Positions 38,378 through 46,679 of a stretch of 64,000 bases of DNA are shown piece after piece. A program made the translations under genes and the position numbers. The notes below the pieces were generated by a model. It saw only the letters and a list, made by a program, of their open reading frames with translations, made no database searches and had not been told where the DNA came from. How positions within the stretch are numbered: the first letter of the stretch is position 1; every line of letters begins with the position of its first letter. Source of the stretch: Terracoccus luteus (GTDB lineage: Bacteria; Actinomycetota; Actinomycetes; Actinomycetales; Dermatophilaceae); contig NZ_RBXT01000001.1 in NCBI RefSeq assembly GCF_003635045.1, forward strand, positions 2,170,001-2,234,000, written 5' to 3'.

Positions 38378-38569
38378 TCAGCCGGCGAGGGGGCGGGCCA
38401 GGTCGACGAGCAGGACCGGCACGCCGTCCTCCACCGGGAAGCCGAGCGAGTCGGTGGCGCAGTGCAGCTCGGGCCCCTCGGGCCCGGTGGCGTCGGTCAG
38501 CTCGCCGTGGCAGCGGGGGCAGCGCAGGATGTCGCGCAGCCAGGGCTCGATGGTGGGCGTCTGCGTCAT
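38378..38569 (-). CDS. Trm112 family small protein
   Basis: The 63-residue product is a Trm112-like zinc-ribbon protein: LRCPRCHGELTD near the N-terminus and LHCATDSLGFPVEDGVPVLL near the C-terminus. Only three of the usual four Cys are present (the second pair is C-A-T-D), so zinc binding may be weakened. Trm112 proteins activate methyltransferases in other organisms; the bacterial role is unclear. It overlaps manB by ATGA (38566-38569) and is followed by the SIS gene. Confidence 0.85.
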   Translation of the reverse strand: MTQTPTIEPWLRDILRCPRCHGELTDATGPEGPELHCATDSLGFPVEDGVPVLLVDLARPLAG

Positions 38570-40026
38570 GACCGGTCTCCTCCGTCGTCGGATGCCGCCG
38601 GGGACCCGCCGCGGATCACACCGAGCAGCTCGTCGCGCACGGCCTCCATGGTCTCACGGTCGGCGGCCTCCACGTTGAGCCGCAGCAGCGGCTCCGTGTT
38701 CGAGGCGCGGACGTTGAACCACCACGTCGGGCTCTCGCCCTCGGGGCTGCCGATGGTGAGGCCGTCGAGCTCGTCGAGCGAGGCACCGCGGTCGACCGCC
38801 CAGTCGCGCACACGCCCGACCACCGTGGCGGTGTCGTCGACCGTGCTGTTGATCTCGCCCGACGCGACGTACCGCTCGTAGCCGGCGGCAAGCTCGGACA
38901 GCGGGCGGTCCTGCTCGCCGAGCGCGGCGAGCACGTGCAGTGCCGCGAGCATGCCGGTGTCGGCGAACCAGAAGTCACGGAAGTAGTAGTGCGCGGAGTG
39001 CTCTCCGCCGAACACCGCTCCGGCGCGGGCCATCTCGCCCTTGATGAACGAGTGGCCGACGCGGGTGCGCACCGGCGTGGCGCCGTTCTCGCGCACGACC
39101 TCGGCCACCGCGGCGCTCGAGATGACGTTGTGCACGATGGCCACCTCGGTGTCACCGCCCGCCCTGGCACGGCGGATCTCGCGCTCGGCGACGAGGCCGG
39201 TGACGGCGCTCGGGGAGACCGGCTCGCCGTCGGCGTCGACGACGAAGCACCGGTCGGCGTCGCCGTCGAAGGCGAGGCCGAGGTCGGCGCCGTGCTCGCG
39301 GACGGCGGCCTGCAGGTCGACGAGGTTGGCCGGGTCGAGGGGGTTGGCCTCGTGGTTCGGGAAGGTGCCGTCGAGCTCGAAGTAGAGCGGGACGACCTCG
39401 AGCGGCAGGGGCTCGAGCCCGGCGTCGGTGCCGAGCACCGCCGGCACGGTGAAGCCGCCCATGCCGTTGCCGGCGTCGACGACGACCTTGAGCGGGCGGG
39501 AGCCGGACACGTCGACGAGCCCGCGCAGGAACCGGGCGTAGTCGGGCAGGACGTCGCGGTCGTGGCGCGAGCCGGGGCCCTCCGCCGGGACGGCGAGACC
39601 GGTGCCGCCGTCGAGCAGCCACTGGGCGAGGTCGCGGATCTCGGCGAGGCCGGAGTCCTGGCCGACGGGGCGCGCGGCCGACCGGCACAGCTTGATGCCG
39701 TTGTAGCGCGCGGGGTTGTGGCTCGCCGTGAACATCGCGCCGGGCAGGTCGAGCGCCCCGCTCGCGTAGTAGAGGCCGTCGGTCGAGCACAGCCCGATGA
39801 CGGTGACGTCGATGCCGCGCGACCGGACGCCGTCGGCGAAGGCCTCGGAGAGCTCCGGCGAGCTGGGGCGCATGTCGTAGCCAACGACGATGCCGCTGCT
39901 GCCGTCGGGGATGACGACCACCTCGGCGAACGCCGTACCGATGGCGCGTGCCACCTCCGGCGAGAGCTGGTCGGGCACGAGGCCACGCACGTCGTAGGCC
40001 TTGATGAAGTCGGCAAGGTTCGGCAC
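38566..40026 (-). CDS. manB: Phosphomannomutase/phosphoglucomutase
   Basis: ManB interconverts mannose-6-phosphate and mannose-1-phosphate, feeding GDP-mannose for glycolipids and glycans. The 486-residue protein has the phosphoserine loop TASHNPARYNGIKLC, the metal-binding FDGDADRCFVVDADG, the sugar-binding GGEHSAHYYFRD and the C-terminal RASNTEPLLRLNVEA. The GTG start is preceded 6 nt upstream by TAGGGT, indicating leaderless transcription. It is co-transcribed with the Trm112-like and SIS genes. Confidence 0.95.
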   Translation of the reverse strand: MPNLADFIKAYDVRGLVPDQLSPEVARAIGTAFAEVVVIPDGSSGIVVGYDMRPSSPELSEAFADGVRSRGIDVTVIGLCSTDGLYYASGALDLPGAMFTASHNPARYNGIKLCRSAARPVGQDSGLAEIRDLAQWLLDGGTGLAVPAEGPGSRHDRDVLPDYARFLRGLVDVSGSRPLKVVVDAGNGMGGFTVPAVLGTDAGLEPLPLEVVPLYFELDGTFPNHEANPLDPANLVDLQAAVREHGADLGLAFDGDADRCFVVDADGEPVSPSAVTGLVAEREIRRARAGGDTEVAIVHNVISSAAVAEVVRENGATPVRTRVGHSFIKGEMARAGAVFGGEHSAHYYFRDFWFADTGMLAALHVLAALGEQDRPLSELAAGYERYVASGEINSTVDDTATVVGRVRDWAVDRGASLDELDGLTIGSPEGESPTWWFNVRASNTEPLLRLNVEAADRETMEAVRDELLGVIRGGSPAASDDGGDRS

Positions 40027-40032
40027 GTCAGC

Positions 40033-40038
40033 ACCCTA
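40033..40038 (-). promoter_or_regulatory. -10 element of manB (leaderless)
   Basis: TAGGGT on the minus strand lies 6 nt before the GTG at 40026. Confidence 0.55.
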
Positions 40039-40072
40039 GCGTCCGGGCGCCGCCCGCCCGGTCAGGTGTCGG

Positions 40073-40474
40073 TCAGGTGTCGCGCAGGATGCGCAGGTGC
40101 CCGCGGCGGCCCGACTCGACGACGCCGGAGTCGGCCTCGGCGGCGGCCTGCCCGCGGGCGGGGGCCTGCTCGCCCGAGGCCACCGCGCGCTGGCCGGGCC
40201 GCGGCCGCCCGGCTTCCCGGACGGCATCCGCGAGGGCGAGGAGGTCGTCGGAGGCGAGGGCGGGCTCGGAGTACTCGCCGCCGACGCGTACGACCTCCCA
40301 GCCACGGGGGGCGGTGAGGCGCTCGGCGTGCGTGCGGCACAGGTCGTACGTGTGCGGCTCGGCGTAGGTCGCGAGGGGCCCGAGCACGATCGCCCGGTCG
40401 GCGTACGCGTAGGTGAGCGTGGCCACCGCCGGCGCGGCGCACCCCGTCTTCGAACATCCGCGTGTCAGGCCCAC
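40073..40474 (-). CDS. DUF3499 protein
   Basis: The 133-residue product belongs to actinobacterial DUF3499 (Rv3258c position). It begins with a Cys-containing stretch RGCSKTGCAAPAVATLTYAY, followed by LGPLATYAEPHTYDLCRTHA with a third Cys and two His, an arrangement suggesting zinc binding. The C-terminal 50 residues are low-complexity. The start is taken as GTG 40474, which matches family N-termini. It is divergent from the metallopeptidase-like gene. Function is unknown. Confidence 0.85.
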   Translation of the reverse strand: MGLTRGCSKTGCAAPAVATLTYAYADRAIVLGPLATYAEPHTYDLCRTHAERLTAPRGWEVVRVGGEYSEPALASDDLLALADAVREAGRPRPGQRAVASGEQAPARGQAAAEADSGVVESGRRGHLRILRDT

Positions 40475-40553
40475 GGGAGGACCCTACCCGTGCCCTCCGG
40501 GCGCCCTCCGGTGCCACGCCGCGGCGCCCCCACCGACCGGCGCGTCGGAGACC

Positions 40554-40559
40554 TAGAGT
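40554..40559 (+). promoter_or_regulatory. -10 element of the metallopeptidase-like gene (leaderless)
   Basis: TAGAGT on the plus strand lies 7 nt before GTG 40567. The gap reads GGATGCC, the over-represented word of this window. Confidence 0.5.
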
Positions 40560-40566
40560 GGATGCC

Positions 40567-41028
40567 GTGAGCACGAGTCCCGGCCCCGGTGCGGGCCCGA
40601 CGGCCGACCGTCCCGCAAGACGGGCGACGGGCAGGCGTGACCGGCACGGTCGCGGTCACCGGGGGCCGCTGGCGTGGCCGCCCGTGCCGGTGATGACGAG
40701 CCGGCGCGACGCCTTCGACGACTACGTCCTCGACGCCGCCGCCCGGCTCGAGGCGACGTGCGGGCGCGCTTTCCCCGCAGTGGAGTTCGCGGTCGAGGAC
40801 GTACCGCGTGGCCCCGCGCCGTGGGACCACCGCGAGGTGCCGCTCGGTCGCCTCTACCCCGCGACGGGCGGACGCCCGGCCCGCATCGTCGTCTACCGGC
40901 GCCCGGTCGAGACGCGGGTGACGGACCCGCGCGACAAGGCCGCCCTCGTGGCCGACGTCGTCACGGAGCAGGTCGCCGGCCTGCTCGGGGTGTCGCCGGA
41001 GGAGCTCGACCCCGGCTTCGACCAGTAG
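40567..41028 (+). CDS. Metallopeptidase-family protein lacking an intact HExxH
   Basis: The 153-residue product fits the DUF1025/zincin-like family at the Rv3259 position. Recognisable segments are SRRDAFDDYVLDAAARLEAT, PLGRLYPATGGRPARIVVYR and DPRDKAALVADVVTEQVAGL. The last corresponds to the region that carries HExxH in active relatives; here it reads TEQVA, so both zinc His residues are missing. It is therefore probably not a peptidase. The start GTG 40567 is chosen because a TAGAGT -10 lies 7 nt upstream. Confidence 0.75.
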   Translation: MSTSPGPGAGPTADRPARRATGRRDRHGRGHRGPLAWPPVPVMTSRRDAFDDYVLDAAARLEATCGRAFPAVEFAVEDVPRGPAPWDHREVPLGRLYPATGGRPARIVVYRRPVETRVTDPRDKAALVADVVTEQVAGLLGVSPEELDPGFDQ

Positions 41029-41032
41029 GCCG

Positions 41033-41056
41033 GCGGCACCCCGCTCCGGGTGCCGC
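41033..41056. terminator. Hairpin between convergent genes
   Basis: GCGGCACCC (41033-41041) pairs perfectly with GGGTGCCGC (41048-41056) across a 6-nt loop. It lies between the stops of the metallopeptidase-like and DUF5719 genes. Confidence 0.75.
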
Positions 41057-41081
41057 GACTGCTCGCCCGCGAGGGCTCGCG

Positions 41082-42656
41082 TCAGTTGTCGACCTGGCGG
41101 ACCGGCACGGCGAGCGTCGTCACCGGCGCCGACGAGAGCGCTGCGACCGACAGGTAGGGCACGCCGGCGACGGCTCCACCGACGCTGACCGCGGCCCGCG
41201 GCTCGCCGCGCTGCACCGACAGCCAGACCTCGTCGGCCGACGAGACGTCGACGGTGGCCACCGAGTCGACCCCGACCGTCACGGGCAGCGCACGGTCGGT
41301 CACCGCCCCCGCCGCCGACCGGCTGCGCAGGTGCACGGTGGCGTCGGCACCCCCGTCGCCCGCCGCGACCACGAGGGTGGCGGTGCCGCCGGGCTGCCGC
41401 GCACCGGCGATCTGCACACCGGCCAGCCCGTGGACGGCAGGCGTCGCCGGGGCCCAGGCGAAGTCGCCCATGCGGTCGGCGCCGCTCGCCTGCCGTCGCT
41501 CGACCCACGCGGCGGCGACGACGGGCTGGTCGGAGGTCAGGCGCAGCCCGTAGCGCCCCGCACCCAGGGCGAGGGGCACGTCGGCCGTCGACCCGGCCGG
41601 CACGCGTACGGCGCGCAGCGCCTCCGGCTGGCTCGGACCGCGGTCGGTCAGCACCCGCACCTGCACGAGCGCCTCACGGGTACCGGGGTTGGCCACGCGC
41701 ACGAGCGACTCGCCGTCGTCGTCGACACCGGCCACGACGAGGTCGGTCGCGGGGGCCGCAGCGCGGACGGAGTCGTCGATGCCGCGCCCCGTCGCCCCGT
41801 CGATCCAGGCGTCGTCGAGCACCGCCGACACCACTCCCCCGGTCGCGACGACGTGGACGGCCGGTCGGGTCTCGCCCAGTGCGAGGGCGTCGAGGGAGAC
41901 GGCGACGCGCGAGCGCGGCGGCACCGACACGTCCCGCCCGTCGGCCGAGGCCACCGGTCCCTTCGCCCCGAACACCTCGAAGGAGACGCTGACGGCGTTG
42001 CCCCCGGGGTTGGCCACGACGACGCGCTCCGAGCGTGAGGGGCCACCCCCACCCCCCACGAGCCAGGCGTCGGAGGCCGGCAGGGTGCACGGCGTCACCG
42101 CGAGCCCGCGGTCGTCGTCGCCGGCGCGCCACCACGTCTGCGTCGCGGCGAGCCCGGGGGCGAGGCCGCCGGTGGCGGTCGCGGTGACGAGCGCGGATGC
42201 CGTGGGGCGGGCCGTCACGGCACCTGCCTTCGCGGCCGTGGCGGCGTCGGCCGACGCGTCGGGCGCGGTCACGCCCAGCGAGGCGCTCGTGCCGTCGCCG
42301 AGCGTGATGCGCCCCGTGGAGCTCGTGGACCCCGTGGTCGAAGCCGTGGACGAGGTGTCGGCGGCGAGCCCCGCCTCGGCGAGCGCGGCGGCGGGAGGGG
42401 CAGACGCGGTGACGGTGACGGTGCCCGCCACGTCGCGCAGACCGGTGAGGCCGACGCGCTGCGGGCCGGGGCACAGCACCTCGGACTCGCGCACGAGGAC
42501 GTCGGTGGACTCGGGCAGCCCGGCCCGGCCCTGCGCCTGCGCGAGCTGCACCGTCGCGTCGGACCCGAGCGCGTCGACGCGTGTCGCACCGACCGCGAGG
42601 CCGGCCACGGCGAGGCCGGTCAGGGCGAGGCGCACGACCCCCGAGGTGTTCCTCAC
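41082..42656 (-). CDS. DUF5719 secreted/anchored protein
   Basis: The 524-residue protein begins VRNTSGVVRLALTGLAVAGL, an N-terminal signal or anchor, followed by a long beta-rich extracytoplasmic region. Repeated segments such as VVVANPGGNAVSVSFEVFG and LVRVANPGTREALVQVRVL resemble Ig-like or jelly-roll strands. It matches actinobacterial DUF5719, usually encoded next to the large GT2 protein and whiB2. Its GTG overlaps the GT2 stop (GTGA 42653-42656). Function is unknown; an envelope role is inferred from location and partner. Confidence 0.82.
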   Translation of the reverse strand: MRNTSGVVRLALTGLAVAGLAVGATRVDALGSDATVQLAQAQGRAGLPESTDVLVRESEVLCPGPQRVGLTGLRDVAGTVTVTASAPPAAALAEAGLAADTSSTASTTGSTSSTGRITLGDGTSASLGVTAPDASADAATAAKAGAVTARPTASALVTATATGGLAPGLAATQTWWRAGDDDRGLAVTPCTLPASDAWLVGGGGGPSRSERVVVANPGGNAVSVSFEVFGAKGPVASADGRDVSVPPRSRVAVSLDALALGETRPAVHVVATGGVVSAVLDDAWIDGATGRGIDDSVRAAAPATDLVVAGVDDDGESLVRVANPGTREALVQVRVLTDRGPSQPEALRAVRVPAGSTADVPLALGAGRYGLRLTSDQPVVAAAWVERRQASGADRMGDFAWAPATPAVHGLAGVQIAGARQPGGTATLVVAAGDGGADATVHLRSRSAAGAVTDRALPVTVGVDSVATVDVSSADEVWLSVQRGEPRAAVSVGGAVAGVPYLSVAALSSAPVTTLAVPVRQVDN

Positions 42657-45600
42657 GCCTGCCTCCTCGAGCGACGGTTGCCGAAGGGGACGGCCATGAA
42701 GACGACGAAACCGAGCAGCACCGCCTGGCCCAGGCGCCACCAGGGGTCGGCCGCAGCGAGGTCGACACGGACGGTGCCGGCGGTGGCGGGCAGGGCGTAC
42801 GTCGGGGCGTCGCGGCCGGCGACCGGCTGGAGGACCGCGTCGTCGAAGGTGACGACGGCGTGGTGGGCCCAGTCGGAGGGCTCGGCGACGGTGAGGTAGC
42901 GCGGGCCGTCGCCGCCCGCCGCGGGCAGCCGCTCGTCGAGGGCGGCGTGCGGTCCATCGGTGGGCACGGCGGCGAGCAGGCGCCCCTGCCCGTCGACGAG
43001 ACGCGCCCGGGACGGCGCGGTCGCGGGCGGGGCGCCGGGAGCGGCCTCCGTCGGCTGGACCTTCCAGAGGATGCCGTGCTCGCTCGTCCCCAGGCGGCTC
43101 AGGCCACCGGAGGCGTCGAGGCGCCGGGAAAGCGGGTCGTCGACCCCGCCACGGACCTGCACGAAGCCGACGCCGAGGGCGGCCAGACGAGAGGCGTCGA
43201 GGGAGTCGCCGCCGCGACCGCCGACGATCTCGGCCACGGCGTCGACGAGGGCCGCGTCATCGGCGCCGGCCGGCCGGTCGAGGTCGCGCAGCAGGTCGCC
43301 GGGCTCCTGCCCGACGAGCACGAAGTCGGTGACGTCGTCGGAGGGACGGAGCAGCAGCAGCCGGTTGCCGAGCGGACCGCTGCCCTGCTCGACCGCGACC
43401 GCCGGGAGGGTGGCCTGCCCGACGGTCAGGCGGTCGCCCAACCCCACGGCGCCCCACCGGACGAGCAGGCCGGCCGTCGGCAGCACCGCCAGCGCCACCG
43501 CGAGGGAGGCGACCGTGACCGCCCCGACCCGTCGGGCCCGCGCCCCCCGGGTACGGGCGGGCGGCGGCTCGGCGCCGTGCCCGGACGCAAAGACCGACCG
43601 ACGGGTCAGCGTGCGCAGGGGCACACGGCTGCCGGCCAGCAGACCGACGACCAGGGCGGCGACCCACAGCTGCAGACCGAGGCCCGGCCAGAGGTGGGCG
43701 GGTCGGGAGGTGCCGACGCCGGTCTGCGCGGTGCCGAGCACGACGTGGGCCGAGGCCAGCGCGACGGCGAGGCCGAGCAACCCGAGCAGCGACGCGACGC
43801 CGAGGGCGATGCGCTCGGCGCGACCGGCGCCGCGCACTGCGAGGCCGAGCAGGCCGAGCACGACGACGGGCGCGAGCAGCCAGCTCGTGAGACCGAGGTC
43901 GGCGTCGGGCTGCCCGAGCAGCGCGGTCAGCCAGGTGGGGCCGGGGCCGGTCGAGACGAGCCCTGGGCCCGAGAGCAGCAGACGCGGGTCGTCGACGAAC
44001 CGCGCCGCCCACGGGCCGAGCAGGGCGCCGGGGACGACCAGCAGCACGAGTGCGCGCCACCTCCGGGCGCCCGGCCCGACGAGGAGCAGCACGAGGGCGG
44101 CGACCACCGACAGCGCGAGCAGGGACGGGGCGAAGGCACCGAGCACCGCGGTCGCGAGCGCGGTCGCGAAGGCACCCGTGAAGGTGCCGTCACGGCGCGC
44201 GGCGAGCACGAAACCGGCGAGCACGAAGGGCAGCAGCACGTGGGCGGCCGCGGCCGACAGGCGGCCGGCGGTCGTCGCCTGCGGCAGCACCGCCACGCCG
44301 GCCCAGACGAGGGCACCGAGGGCGCGGGCGAGCCGGGACGGGGTGACGACCCGGCCCGCGAGGTAGGCCGACCAGGCCGCAAGGGCCGGGGCGAGGAAGA
44401 GCAGCCAGGCGATGGTCAGGCCGGCGCTCGAGCGGCTCTCGGCGACTCCCGGCACCCGCTCGGCGAGCCAGGTCAGGCCGGAGAGGACGGCGAGGTGCGG
44501 GCCCGACTCGAGCCCGGTGCCGAGCCCGGCGCCGTGCCACGCGTCGCGGAAGGCGTGCCACAGGCCGTCGGCGCCGGTCGTGACGGGCCGCAGCTGGCCG
44601 CCCGCGAGGCCCGTGTGAGTCGGCGACAGCGCGCCGGCCCGGATCGGGTCGCGCCAGGCCGCCACGGTGGCGACGAGCACGGCGAGGACGGCGAGGAACC
44701 CGGGGTGGGTGAGCACCCGCCGGGGCAGGGATGCCGGCAGCGTCGTCAGCGACGCCACGTCGTCGTCGACGGGGCCGGGTTCAGCCGTCGTCACGACCTC
44801 GCGCCGGGGCCGGGTGCGCTCCGGGGTCACGGCGTCCTGGATGTGGTCGACGGTCGTGCGCATCGCCGCACCGGGGGTGACGAAGAGGGTGGCGAGGTCG
44901 TCGCGCCGCAGGCGCTTGGTGCGCCGACCGCGCCACCGGGCCGACAGGACGGCGCCCGGTCGCATCAGGGCGGCGAGGTCGGTCAGCTCGCGCCAGGCTC
45001 TGCGCGGTCGCTTGGCGACGAGCAGCACGACCGCCGAGACGACCGCCGAGCACGCGATCCACACGGCGAGCAGGGGCATGGCCAGGGGCGAGCAGCGCGC
45101 GAGCGCCACCTGCCGGGCGGCGCGGCGCGCCCCCCGGTCGGCCTCGCGGGTCGCCCGCGCGGCGGTGGGGTCGGGCGGGTCGGAGGTGAGGCCCGAGGCG
45201 TCGCGCACCACGGCCGACGGGACGACGACGACGCGGTGGTCGGCGAGCTGCGCCCGCCAGCCGAGGTCGAGGGCGGCGCCGTGCTCGACGAAGCTCGGGT
45301 CGAAGCCGCCGAGCAGCTCGTGCACGTCGCGGCGCAGCAGCATCCCGGCCGTGCCGACGGCGAGGACGTCGGAGCGTCCGTCGTACTGGCCCTGGTCGGT
45401 CTCGCCGACGGCCGGGGAGGCGATGCGACGCCCGGTGCGTGTGATCTGCAGCCCGAGCTCGACGAGGCGGCGGGGGTCTGCGGCGCTCACCCGCTTCGGG
45501 CCGGCCACGCCGACCGACGGCGAGCGCAGCACGGTCTCGTGCAGGCGGGCGAGCGCGTCGGGGTGCGGGAGCGTGTCGTGGTGCAGGACCCACACCCAGC

Positions 45601-46081
45601 GCCCGGCCCGGTCACCCGCCCCGGAAGCGTCCTCGGGGGTCTCGGCGACGACGGGGAGCGCCGCCACGCCGGCGTCGACGGCGACGGCGAGCGGGGCGCG
45701 TCGGGTCAGGCGCAGCACCCGGACGTCGGGCACGACGCGACGCACGGGCTGGTGGGCCTCGGCGATGGCGGCGGAGGTGTCGGTGCTCGCGTCGTCGACG
45801 ACGACGAGGCGGCGGGGGCGCACGGTCTGGGCGGCGAGGGCGTCGAGGCAGCGCGCCAGCCAGGGCGACCCGTCGCGCACGACGAGGACCACGTCGACGT
45901 CGACGGTCCCGCTCGAGGCCGCGGGGCCTGCGGGCACGACAGAGCCCCGCCCACCGGCATCCGGTCGGCGGTGCGGCGTGTCACCGAGGGCGGCCTGCTC
46001 GGGCGGGTCCACCGGCGGACCGTCGCGCCTCAGGTCGGCGCCGGTGACCGTCGCGCTCGCGGTCGGCGCGTCATCGGGCAC
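42653..46081 (-). CDS. Giant membrane glycosyltransferase, GT2 family
   Basis: The 1142-residue protein has an N-terminal GT2 domain (VDVDVVLVVRDGSPWLARCL, LVVVDDASTDTSAAI, WVLHHDTLPHPDALARL, about residues 58-300). It is followed by a membrane pair (about 345-370) and then a large polytopic part with roughly ten hydrophobic segments between residues 465 and 900. The C-terminus has an extracytoplasmic domain and a last membrane helix. The layout suggests a polyprenyl-linked sugar transferase. GGAGGAGCG precedes the GTG. It is coupled to DUF5719 downstream; a hairpin separates it from whiB2 upstream. Confidence 0.85.
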   Translation of the reverse strand: MPDDAPTASATVTGADLRRDGPPVDPPEQAALGDTPHRRPDAGGRGSVVPAGPAASSGTVDVDVVLVVRDGSPWLARCLDALAAQTVRPRRLVVVDDASTDTSAAIAEAHQPVRRVVPDVRVLRLTRRAPLAVAVDAGVAALPVVAETPEDASGAGDRAGRWVWVLHHDTLPHPDALARLHETVLRSPSVGVAGPKRVSAADPRRLVELGLQITRTGRRIASPAVGETDQGQYDGRSDVLAVGTAGMLLRRDVHELLGGFDPSFVEHGAALDLGWRAQLADHRVVVVPSAVVRDASGLTSDPPDPTAARATREADRGARRAARQVALARCSPLAMPLLAVWIACSAVVSAVVLLVAKRPRRAWRELTDLAALMRPGAVLSARWRGRRTKRLRRDDLATLFVTPGAAMRTTVDHIQDAVTPERTRPRREVVTTAEPGPVDDDVASLTTLPASLPRRVLTHPGFLAVLAVLVATVAAWRDPIRAGALSPTHTGLAGGQLRPVTTGADGLWHAFRDAWHGAGLGTGLESGPHLAVLSGLTWLAERVPGVAESRSSAGLTIAWLLFLAPALAAWSAYLAGRVVTPSRLARALGALVWAGVAVLPQATTAGRLSAAAAHVLLPFVLAGFVLAARRDGTFTGAFATALATAVLGAFAPSLLALSVVAALVLLLVGPGARRWRALVLLVVPGALLGPWAARFVDDPRLLLSGPGLVSTGPGPTWLTALLGQPDADLGLTSWLLAPVVVLGLLGLAVRGAGRAERIALGVASLLGLLGLAVALASAHVVLGTAQTGVGTSRPAHLWPGLGLQLWVAALVVGLLAGSRVPLRTLTRRSVFASGHGAEPPPARTRGARARRVGAVTVASLAVALAVLPTAGLLVRWGAVGLGDRLTVGQATLPAVAVEQGSGPLGNRLLLLRPSDDVTDFVLVGQEPGDLLRDLDRPAGADDAALVDAVAEIVGGRGGDSLDASRLAALGVGFVQVRGGVDDPLSRRLDASGGLSRLGTSEHGILWKVQPTEAAPGAPPATAPSRARLVDGQGRLLAAVPTDGPHAALDERLPAAGGDGPRYLTVAEPSDWAHHAVVTFDDAVLQPVAGRDAPTYALPATAGTVRVDLAAADPWWRLGQAVLLGFVVFMAVPFGNRRSRRQA

Positions 46082-46114
46082 GGTCGCTCCTCCACGCTCC
46101 CGCTGAGGCTCCGG

Positions 46115-46135
46115 ACGCCCGGGACTCCCGGGCGT
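46115..46135 (-). terminator. Hairpin between whiB2 and the GT2 gene
   Basis: ACGCCCGGG (46115-46123) pairs perfectly with CCCGGGCGT (46127-46135) across ACT. It begins 13 nt past the whiB2 stop and just before the GT2 ribosome site, so it may attenuate read-through. Confidence 0.65.
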
Positions 46136-46147
46136 GACGGCGCACGG

Positions 46148-46411
46148 TCAGACCGCGCGCTTCTTCAGCTTGCGACGCTCGCGCTCGGACAGCCCGCCCC
46201 AGATGCCGAAGCGCTCGTCGTGGGCGAGGGCGTACTCGAGGCACTCCGAGCGCACCTCGCACCCGACGCAGACCTTCTTGGCCTCGCGGGTGGAGCCACC
46301 CTTCTCGGGGAAGAACGCCTCGGGGTCGGTCTGGGCACAGAGCGAGCGCTCCTGCCACGAGACCTCGACCTCGTCCTCGACCTGTCCCGACATGACCACC
46401 AGCTCGTGCAT
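46148..46411 (-). CDS. whiB2: WhiB family Fe-S regulator, WhiB2-like
   Basis: WhiB proteins are [4Fe-4S] transcription partners of the principal sigma factor; WhiB2/WhmD controls septation. The 87-residue product (from ATG 46411) has the four ligands Cys25, Cys48, Cys51 and Cys57 (SLCAQTD, VCVGCEVRSEC), the GIWGG turn at 69-73 and a basic C-terminal DNA-contact tail LSERERRKLKKRAV. GAGGAGGGG precedes the ATG. Assignment as WhiB2 rests on its place beside fbiA and the manB region. It has its own promoter at 46546-46575. Confidence 0.93.
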   Translation of the reverse strand: MHELVVMSGQVEDEVEVSWQERSLCAQTDPEAFFPEKGGSTREAKKVCVGCEVRSECLEYALAHDERFGIWGGLSERERRKLKKRAV

Positions 46412-46545
46412 GACCCCTCCTCGACCCTGACCGCCCTGTACGCCCTGAACGCCACCGTGTGTGTGCCAGCACCGTCGTGCCCTGACCCGGGCCAACCGTT
46501 CAAAACGGACAGTAGGCCAGGGCTCGGCAGGAACACAACAGTGAA

Positions 46546-46575
46546 ATTACAAGCGTGTCATCCTGTCCACGTCAA
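46546..46575 (-). promoter_or_regulatory. whiB2 promoter
   Basis: On the minus strand TTGACG (46570-46575), an 18-nt spacer and TGTAAT (46546-46551) precede whiB2, giving a leader of about 128 nt. Spacer and hexamers are near consensus. In the same gap GCTACGGA occurs twice, 10 nt apart (about 46612-46629), just upstream of fbiA. Confidence 0.6.
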
Positions 46576-46679
46576 GCCCTGCGTGATATTTGCCGCCACC
46601 GCCCATCACTGCTACGGAACCGCTACGGACCGCCTCCCCCGGGGCGACCGACGACCGGCGGGGCTGAGAGGATCAGCCC

